Shown: piece by piece, positions 58,361 through 64,000 of the stretch | Numbering within the stretch: position 1 is the stretch's first letter | Layout: each line of letters begins with the position of its first letter | Assembly (NCBI GenBank): GCA_023412715.1 | Contig: JAEZCC010000035.1 | Location: forward strand, 1 to 64,000 | Source of the DNA: Bacillota bacterium | Lineage (GTDB): Bacteria > Bacillota > Clostridia > Oscillospirales > Acutalibacteraceae | DNA length: 64,000 bases | Direction of reading: 5' to 3' | Program-made: the position numbers and the translations under genes | The notes under the pieces: model-generated | What the model saw: the letters and a program-made list of their open reading frames with translations, nothing else | Databases searched by the model: none | What the model was told of the DNA's origin: nothing

Positions 58361-61171
58361 TCAGGACGGGCGGTGGAAGTCTATTTCTGTCCTGCGGGCA
58401 ACATACGCCGGCTCCAGGACCGGGCTGTACAGATATCCCCGGCGGTACCCGCTTTGCAGCTCGTCGTAGAACGCCGGGCATTCCAGAATGACGGAGAGGA
58501 CGTTTTCGCCGTCCTTTTGGAGATAGCTTTCCGGAATATGGAACTTCTGCTGCGGCCCCAGGATATCGTAGCGGCCGATCGGCCTGCCGTTCACGTAGAT
58601 CGTCAGCCGCTGGTCGGCCTCTTTCGTGCGGAACTGGAGCGGCGCGCTGAACGCCTCGTTCCGGCTGTAGCAGAACTTCCGCCTGAACCAGACGATGTGC
58701 CCGAGCGTTTCGTCTGGGACAAATTTTTCCGCGGACGGGACTGTGCCCCAGAGGCTGTCGTCGTAAGGCAGGGTATGGTACCCGCCGTTGATGCCCGTCA
58801 GGCCCTGTTTCAGGTAAAAGCCCGAAACCTCCAGCCGGCATGCGCTCCCGTCCGCGTAAGTGCCGTGCAGGAAAAACGGATGCATGATGCCGCTGTATTT
58901 CACCAGGGCGCCCTCATGCGGATGGGATTTGTTGTGGAACTCGTTTGCATAGAGGATTGTCATGTCGTTCGTGCCCTTTTTGAGCGCCCGGGTGACGTCT
59001 TTCATCCGGATTTTTTTATTGTGGCTCTTGTAGACCAGGGTGCCGTTGAGATAAAGGAACATGCGGTCGGTGCCGTTGTGCTCGTAATCCATGAAAATCA
59101 TGCCGGGCGCGTCTTCCAGCTCGAACTTCGTCTTATACCAGTAATAGCCGTGTTTCGTGAAGCCGGCCTCTTCCAGAGAAATCGGCCTGTCTAGCCTGAC
59201 CCAGCCGGAGCAGTCGTAACCCGCGCCGATTTCCGCCGTATCGCCTTTGTATTTCCACGGCGAGGTCCAGCGGAAAGCCGGCCTGCCGGGGAAGGTCCCC
59301 GTGCGGAAGGCGAGCGTGCGGATCCCGGTGCGGGGGTCCCCGGCGAGCGGCACGTCCGTCCCGTTCAGCACGGCGTCCGTCGGCAGGCTTTCTTCCGTCA
59401 GAGGGAAGAAGCGGACGGAGCAGGCGGCGTTTTCTTTGATTTGACAATTGAGGCTTACGCCGTCCGCGGTTTCACTGACGCCGGCAAGGTAGTAAAGGTC
59501 GTGGAACAGCAGCCCGTTTTTCAGCTCTTCCACGCCGCCGGCCATCTCTTCTTCTATAATAAGAATGGAAACGCCGCCGATCCGCAGAATCTGCAGATCC
59601 TTGTGCGTGTACTGCAAAAGGCAGCCGTCCCCGGCGTCATACCGCCCGAACTCACCTTGGACGGGATGGACGTCCGCCGCCTTCACATTCAGGAGCAGTT
59701 CGCCGCGCGTTCCGCATTTGCCGAATACGACCAGCGCGGTCCTGCCGCCGCACTCCTTTGAAAGCAGGATTTCGGAAGTCCCGTAAACCAGCATGAGGCT
59801 GCTGTCCGGCACCCGGAAGGCCACGGGGAGCATGCGGGTCCCGCCGCCGTTTACCGCCGTGCGGAAGGTGATTTCACGCCCCAGAAGCTCCGGCGCGATG
59901 CGGACGGTGAGGTCTTTCGCCTCCTTCTCGATATTCCGGATGAAGAAGAAGCGCCCCTTTTCGTTTCCCTCCTCATAGACGTCGAAGTTTTCGTGGCATG
60001 TGTTCACGCAGGTGTCCGGCCGGGCGCCCGTCTCCGTCAGGAGCACGACGCTTTCGCCGCCGGCGGTCACGCTTACGTAGGACCTGCCGTCGCTGTTGAG
60101 GATGATGCCGGAAAACTGCTTTGCAAAGCGGATAAAGCCCTTGATCCACCCGTATTTTTCCCTGTTCAGCTCGCCGTTTTCATGGATCGGCGCGCCGCCG
60201 AAATCGTAGCTTGTAATGTTGCCGAGGCCGCCGAGGAAAACGACGTCGCCCCGCGCGCCCATAAACGGGAAGGACGTGCCGCCGACCATCATATAGTAAT
60301 TGATAATGGAGGCCCCCTGGATCAGCACGCTTTTCGAGACCCCCTGCACGACGGAAAGATCCGGCTCGTACATCGGGACCCCGATCTGGGAAAACCAGCC
60401 CGCCTGAAGCTCGAGGATCATGACGGGCATGCTGCTCTGGGATTTTTTCGATTCGATGATTTTGTCCTCGTACAGATGGTATTCGCCCATCCACAGGCCC
60501 GGAATATACGGGTAATAGGTCCGCGTGTCGATGATGCCTTTTCCGTGCAGGAACGCCGCCTCGTTCGCAAACTTCGGCACGTCGATTCCGTATTCTTCCA
60601 TCATGTCTTTCAAGGTAAGAAAGTAATCGACGGCGTCCTGCACCGTAATGGTCTCTTCGCCGTATTCAATCAGATGGTCGTATTCGTTTTCAATCTGCGC
60701 CGCGATGATGGAGCCGCCGTTGGTGATGAGATGGCTGCGGATTTTGCCGCTCACGGCCCGATACCATTTTCTGCACAGCGCGAGGTAGCCTTCGTCCAGC
60801 ATGCGCAGGCGCAGCTCTTTTCTGGCTATCTTCGCAATCAGCCAGTCGGGGTGCCCGCCGAAATCGAGCTCGGCGCAGATGTACGGCCCCGGCTTTATCA
60901 GGACATAGAAGCCGTATTTTTCGCACAGGGTGAGAAAGCGGTCGAGATCGTAGTCGCCGTCCCAGCGCTCCTTGCCCTCCTCGGGTTCGTGCATGTTCCA
61001 GGCAATGTAAACCGAAATCAGGTTCGCGCCGGTGCTTTTCATCTTCTGCAGGCGGTCTTCCCATTCCGCGGCCGGCACCCGAAAATAATGGAACTCCCCG
61101 CCAATCAGGAACACGTGCTCGCCGTTTATCAGAAACCCTTTTCCATCATAAGAAACGACAGGTTTGCTCAT
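58361..61171 (-). CDS. GH35 beta-galactosidase
   Basis: A 936-residue glycoside hydrolase, cytoplasmic (no signal peptide). The N-terminal barrel is clear: GGEFHYFRVPAAEWEDRLQKMKSTGANLISVYIAWNMHEP, then KPGPYICAELDFGGHPDWL, the acid/base Glu163 in AQIENEYD and the nucleophile in MILELQAGWFS. The C-terminal half holds beta-sandwich jelly-roll domains. It should release terminal beta-galactose from an oligosaccharide. It is 51 bp downstream of the GH94-like gene on the same strand, suggesting joint use of a galactose-containing glycan. Start ATG with GGGAAGAG upstream. Confidence 0.92.
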   Translation of the reverse strand: MSKPVVSYDGKGFLINGEHVFLIGGEFHYFRVPAAEWEDRLQKMKSTGANLISVYIAWNMHEPEEGKERWDGDYDLDRFLTLCEKYGFYVLIKPGPYICAELDFGGHPDWLIAKIARKELRLRMLDEGYLALCRKWYRAVSGKIRSHLITNGGSIIAAQIENEYDHLIEYGEETITVQDAVDYFLTLKDMMEEYGIDVPKFANEAAFLHGKGIIDTRTYYPYIPGLWMGEYHLYEDKIIESKKSQSSMPVMILELQAGWFSQIGVPMYEPDLSVVQGVSKSVLIQGASIINYYMMVGGTSFPFMGARGDVVFLGGLGNITSYDFGGAPIHENGELNREKYGWIKGFIRFAKQFSGIILNSDGRSYVSVTAGGESVVLLTETGARPDTCVNTCHENFDVYEEGNEKGRFFFIRNIEKEAKDLTVRIAPELLGREITFRTAVNGGGTRMLPVAFRVPDSSLMLVYGTSEILLSKECGGRTALVVFGKCGTRGELLLNVKAADVHPVQGEFGRYDAGDGCLLQYTHKDLQILRIGGVSILIIEEEMAGGVEELKNGLLFHDLYYLAGVSETADGVSLNCQIKENAACSVRFFPLTEESLPTDAVLNGTDVPLAGDPRTGIRTLAFRTGTFPGRPAFRWTSPWKYKGDTAEIGAGYDCSGWVRLDRPISLEEAGFTKHGYYWYKTKFELEDAPGMIFMDYEHNGTDRMFLYLNGTLVYKSHNKKIRMKDVTRALKKGTNDMTILYANEFHNKSHPHEGALVKYSGIMHPFFLHGTYADGSACRLEVSGFYLKQGLTGINGGYHTLPYDDSLWGTVPSAEKFVPDETLGHIVWFRRKFCYSRNEAFSAPLQFRTKEADQRLTIYVNGRPIGRYDILGPQQKFHIPESYLQKDGENVLSVILECPAFYDELQSGYRRGYLYSPVLEPAYVARRTEIDFHRPS

Positions 61172-61222
61172 TTGCTTCTCTTCCCTTCGGCAATGATTTG
61201 GCCGGCCGAAAGCCCCGCGCTT

Positions 61223-64000
61223 TCAGCCCAAGAGGACGTCAATCCGGTCGAACCCGCCGGCGCGGACCTTCTGCGCATACGGGGCCGGAATGACGTTTCC
61301 CTCGATTTGCACCGCGTCGCCGGAGCCGCAAAGCTCGGCGCGGAGCACTTTTACGCCTTCTTTTCCGAACGTGTCCCGGCGCGATTCGTTGTGGTAGACG
61401 GCAAGCGTTTTCCCAAACAGCCTGCAGGCGAACGTGTTCGCGGGGAAGGTCATGCAGACGGGCGTCCCACCGGCAGGCACCCGGCATTGTTTTTCGTGCT
61501 CCAGAAAAAGCCGGCCGGGCAAAACGGGCTCCAGCCTCATGCTGAGCCTTCCGTTTTCATCGAGGAAAAACGGGACCCGGCCCACCGTCACGATGCGCCA
61601 CATGCTGAGAAATTCGGCGGAGGCGCCGGTCAGCCGCGACACAAACCCACCGCCGCGCAGCTTTTCGTTCGGGTAAACCGAGCTTGCGAGAAACGACGAA
61701 TTTTCGAGGATGCTTCTCCCGTAGACCTCGGGGTCCAGGAACGGGACCAGGGCGGTTTTTGCGCAGCGGAAGAACTCTTCATACGCGCCGCACCGCAGCA
61801 GCTCCAGAAAATATTTGTATTCCATATGCAGGAAGATCGCTTCGTTTTCCAGCCAGCCCCGCGGGAAAATATTCTGCCGCCCGATTTCGCCCGTTTCGTT
61901 CATGATGTTGCCGCAGATCTTGTACATGTCCAGCGCAGGGTCGTACAGCTCCGTCTTCCGGATGGCGCGGTGCATGCCGCGCGCAAGCCGCGCGTCTTTT
62001 GCCATGCGCAGCACGTGGACGGGGCCTTCCAGGAAAAGCGGGAGCGGCCTCTGCCGGAACGCGAGCGCCCTGACGCGGGGAAGGCCGCCGGCGTCTTTTC
62101 TCTCGGCGCCGTCCGCGCCGCGCAGGATTTCGTATTTTGTCACTTCATTGATAAAATAGGTGGCATAGACGCCTGTTTTCGGGTCGGCCGCTTTCCGCAC
62201 GCCCCGGTCGACTTTTTCCACCGCGGCGGAAAGGAACTGCTTCAGGTCGTCCGCCTCCACCGCGGTCTCTTTGCCGGTCACGCCGAACATGATTTTTCGG
62301 CGGTATTCCTCTTTGACGCTGTTGCTGCGGTCCCAGTACTCGTAATCGCCGGCCGGCCCCCGCAGCAGCTCTTTGATTTCGGAATAAAAGCGCGCGGCTT
62401 CCTCCGGCAGCGGCACCGCCGCGTGTTCCGGCGCGAACCGCTCCAGGACATCCAGAAAGACGGACGCGAGGCGTCCCGTCTCGCAGCTTTCGTTGATGGA
62501 AGAGCCGAGGATGCCGGGCAGGCCGTTCAGCGCGTCGCACCATCCGGGCTTGTCGGCCTCCATCTCGACGCCGACGCCCTCCGGGTCGAGCGACGCGATT
62601 TTATTGACCAGCAGCACGACGATTTTCGTCGCCAGCGGGCAGGCATAAATCCCGCCCGTACCGCAGCCGGTGCGCACTTTAAACGGAAGGCTCCCGCGCT
62701 GCGCAATCATCTTGTGCTTTTCGGCCGACTGCGCGACGGAATGGAACCGGCGGACGCCCGCGTCCGTCAGGACGTATTTTTCTTCCCGCGGCAGGACGAC
62801 GCGGTCGCTGTCGTAAAACGAAAATCGCTTCCCGCTGAAAAAGAGATCCGAAACGCGGTCCGGGTACATCTCGATGAACTGCTCCAGCAGATCGGTGTTG
62901 TATGTCCAATGGTCGACCCAGTAGCCGTCGCTGAAATCAGCCAGCTCCTCCTGGTCGCACATGCTGAAAATCCGGTCGAGAAAATCGTCCATGCCGCCCT
63001 TTTCAGGGGCAATCCCGCGCCGCTCCAGCTCGCCGAGCAAGGAGCCGGGCGTGAAGGGTTTTTGCAGGATTTTCAGCACTTCTTCCCTGTCTTCCGCCCT
63101 GAAAAACGCTTTTACGCAGTCCCGGGCCGGGGCCGCCTCACGCAGCAGGAACCGGGAGCCCTTTAAAACCAGCGGATTGAAGCCGTCCAGCTGAATCAGG
63201 TCAAAAAAGGTCTTGATATTGGCGTCCTCCGTAAACGGAAAGAAAAAAACGTCGTTCCTGCGGTTCTGGTCGACGTCGCGGAAGTTGGAATTACCCTGCG
63301 AGTAATACGTGGAGTCCACCTGAAAGAAGTTGTATTCCCGCTCGAGGTCGCCGTGCTTTCTTGAAAAGACATAAAAGCAGTGCCCGCCGCCCAGCCGCAC
63401 GGGATACCCGCCGCGCAGGACGTTGTCGAGGAACGTCTGGCCGCAGTAAAGGTCGAACGCTTTCGAGCTGCTGACGGTGAAAACGGGCTCCTTCAGCTTT
63501 TCAATCAGGAGCCTGTTCTCTTCGATCTTGCTTTCGAGATACTCCTGCGTCAGCGTCTTTTCAACGTACCGCTCCAGCCTGCCGTATTCCCCAATGTTGC
63601 CGACCAGCGTATACGTGACGTCCGTTTTGCCGGGGCCGACGGCGGCGCGGTGATGCCCCAACGCGCAGGGCGTAAAGCCCATATCCGGCTGCGCCGCGGG
63701 GACCGTGAATCCGTCCGTGAAATTCACCGGGTAAGAAAAATCCGTCTCACAGCCGAAAATTGCGGAAGGCTCAATCACGGTTTTATAGATTTCGGGTTTT
63801 CCGTTTTGAAAACCGAATTGGGCGAAAAAGTTTCCCCCTTCGATCTGCACGGTCTCGGGCGTGTCGTAAGGCAGCGCCTTGATGCGGTAAAACGGAATTT
63901 TGTCGGCGTGTTCCACCCGCATCCACGCCTGCCGCAGGTTGCTCATTTCTTTGAGGTCGCTGTTTTCGAGGTAATAGGGCAGCATGACCGGCATGCCGTC
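61223..64000 (-). CDS. GH94-like (cellobiose phosphorylase-related) protein, N terminus beyond the window
   Basis: At least 925 residues; the C terminus is complete. SDGYWVDHWTYNTDLLEQFIEMYPD, QVDSTYYSQGNSNFRDVDQNRRNDVFFFPFTEDANIKTF and GWCDALNGLPGILGSSINESCETGRL resemble (alpha/alpha)6-barrel GH94-type phosphorylases and their large uncharacterised clostridial relatives. The sandwich domain expected at the N terminus is mostly present. The first ATG in view (63994) has no ribosome site within the visible six bases and is probably internal. Phosphorylase or hydrolase activity cannot be decided. No signal peptide can be assessed. Confidence 0.65.
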   Translation of the reverse strand, partial: DGMPVMLPYYLENSDLKEMSNLRQAWMRVEHADKIPFYRIKALPYDTPETVQIEGGNFFAQFGFQNGKPEIYKTVIEPSAIFGCETDFSYPVNFTDGFTVPAAQPDMGFTPCALGHHRAAVGPGKTDVTYTLVGNIGEYGRLERYVEKTLTQEYLESKIEENRLLIEKLKEPVFTVSSSKAFDLYCGQTFLDNVLRGGYPVRLGGGHCFYVFSRKHGDLEREYNFFQVDSTYYSQGNSNFRDVDQNRRNDVFFFPFTEDANIKTFFDLIQLDGFNPLVLKGSRFLLREAAPARDCVKAFFRAEDREEVLKILQKPFTPGSLLGELERRGIAPEKGGMDDFLDRIFSMCDQEELADFSDGYWVDHWTYNTDLLEQFIEMYPDRVSDLFFSGKRFSFYDSDRVVLPREEKYVLTDAGVRRFHSVAQSAEKHKMIAQRGSLPFKVRTGCGTGGIYACPLATKIVVLLVNKIASLDPEGVGVEMEADKPGWCDALNGLPGILGSSINESCETGRLASVFLDVLERFAPEHAAVPLPEEAARFYSEIKELLRGPAGDYEYWDRSNSVKEEYRRKIMFGVTGKETAVEADDLKQFLSAAVEKVDRGVRKAADPKTGVYATYFINEVTKYEILRGADGAERKDAGGLPRVRALAFRQRPLPLFLEGPVHVLRMAKDARLARGMHRAIRKTELYDPALDMYKICGNIMNETGEIGRQNIFPRGWLENEAIFLHMEYKYFLELLRCGAYEEFFRCAKTALVPFLDPEVYGRSILENSSFLASSVYPNEKLRGGGFVSRLTGASAEFLSMWRIVTVGRVPFFLDENGRLSMRLEPVLPGRLFLEHEKQCRVPAGGTPVCMTFPANTFACRLFGKTLAVYHNESRRDTFGKEGVKVLRAELCGSGDAVQIEGNVIPAPYAQKVRAGGFDRIDVLLG

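Noticed and set aside
59993..63166. 1,057-codon open frame on the plus strand opposite the GH35/GH94-like genes
   Set aside because: It spans two real genes and their junction on the other strand and has shadow-type composition.

Overview
The window looks like a chromosomal segment of a GC-rich, strictly anaerobic Firmicute, probably a clostridium of the Oscillospiraceae type. This is inferred from the class III anaerobic ribonucleotide reductase, tandem TPP riboswitches, a flavodiiron oxygen-detoxification operon, RbsABC- and MetNIQ-type transporters, strong AGGAGG ribosome sites and AT-rich promoters in otherwise GC-rich DNA. No rRNA, tRNA or CRISPR array was seen.

Layout. 0-1.7 kb: a lone tyrosine recombinase inside a pair of 26-bp inverted repeats, next to a 38-bp perfect palindrome. 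1.8-5.1 kb: nrdG-nrdD, with a glutaredoxin-like domain fused to NrdD and a pair of NrdR-like boxes on the promoter. 5.1-6.3 kb: an HD-GYP protein. 6.5-12.6 kb (minus): a sugar ABC importer with an M24-like protein whose metal ligands seem lost. Divergent from it, 13.0-20.0 kb (plus): SIS protein, two dehydrogenases, a fucose/arabinose-isomerase-like protein, FGGY kinase and RpiR regulator. 20.0-24.4 kb: a LacI regulator with operator-like palindromes facing a degenerate aldolase, an intact class II aldolase and a second FGGY kinase. Together these form an uptake-isomerise-phosphorylate-cleave scheme for an unidentified sugar.

24.4-36.9 kb is a sulfur amino acid island: three minus-strand operons (metNIQ plus M20 hydrolase; M20 hydrolase plus metNIQ; mccB-mccA-methyltransferase) and a divergent alpha/beta hydrolase. 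Each of the three operons starts with the same module: TTGACA-N17 promoter, an AT-rich motif, a short ORF with clustered Cys codons, then an intrinsic terminator before the first structural gene. The fourth promoter carries the motif but no leader. This looks like cysteine-responsive attenuation layered on a shared operator and is the most interesting signal in the window.

36.9-39.1 kb: two-component system. 39.2-41.3 kb: a multidomain copper-handling membrane protein. 41.5-42.8 kb: MFS transporter. 42.9-45.6 kb: an AdhR-type MerR regulator with its 19-bp-spacer operator, an aldo/keto reductase and an iron alcohol dehydrogenase. 45.6-49.9 kb: two complete TPP riboswitch-terminator units in series before thiD-thiC-thiM-(thiamine-binding DUF77)-thiE. 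50.1-53.9 kb: Rrf2 regulator, an acyl-CoA dehydrogenase/ETF-alpha/rubredoxin fusion and a flavodiiron protein. 54.0-55.0 kb: DUF1848 protein. 55.0-58.3 kb: a TetR regulator with two operators and an ABC-2 exporter. 58.4-64.0 kb (minus): GH35 beta-galactosidase and a GH94-like protein cut by the window end.

All calls come from reading the sequence; no database search or folding was run.
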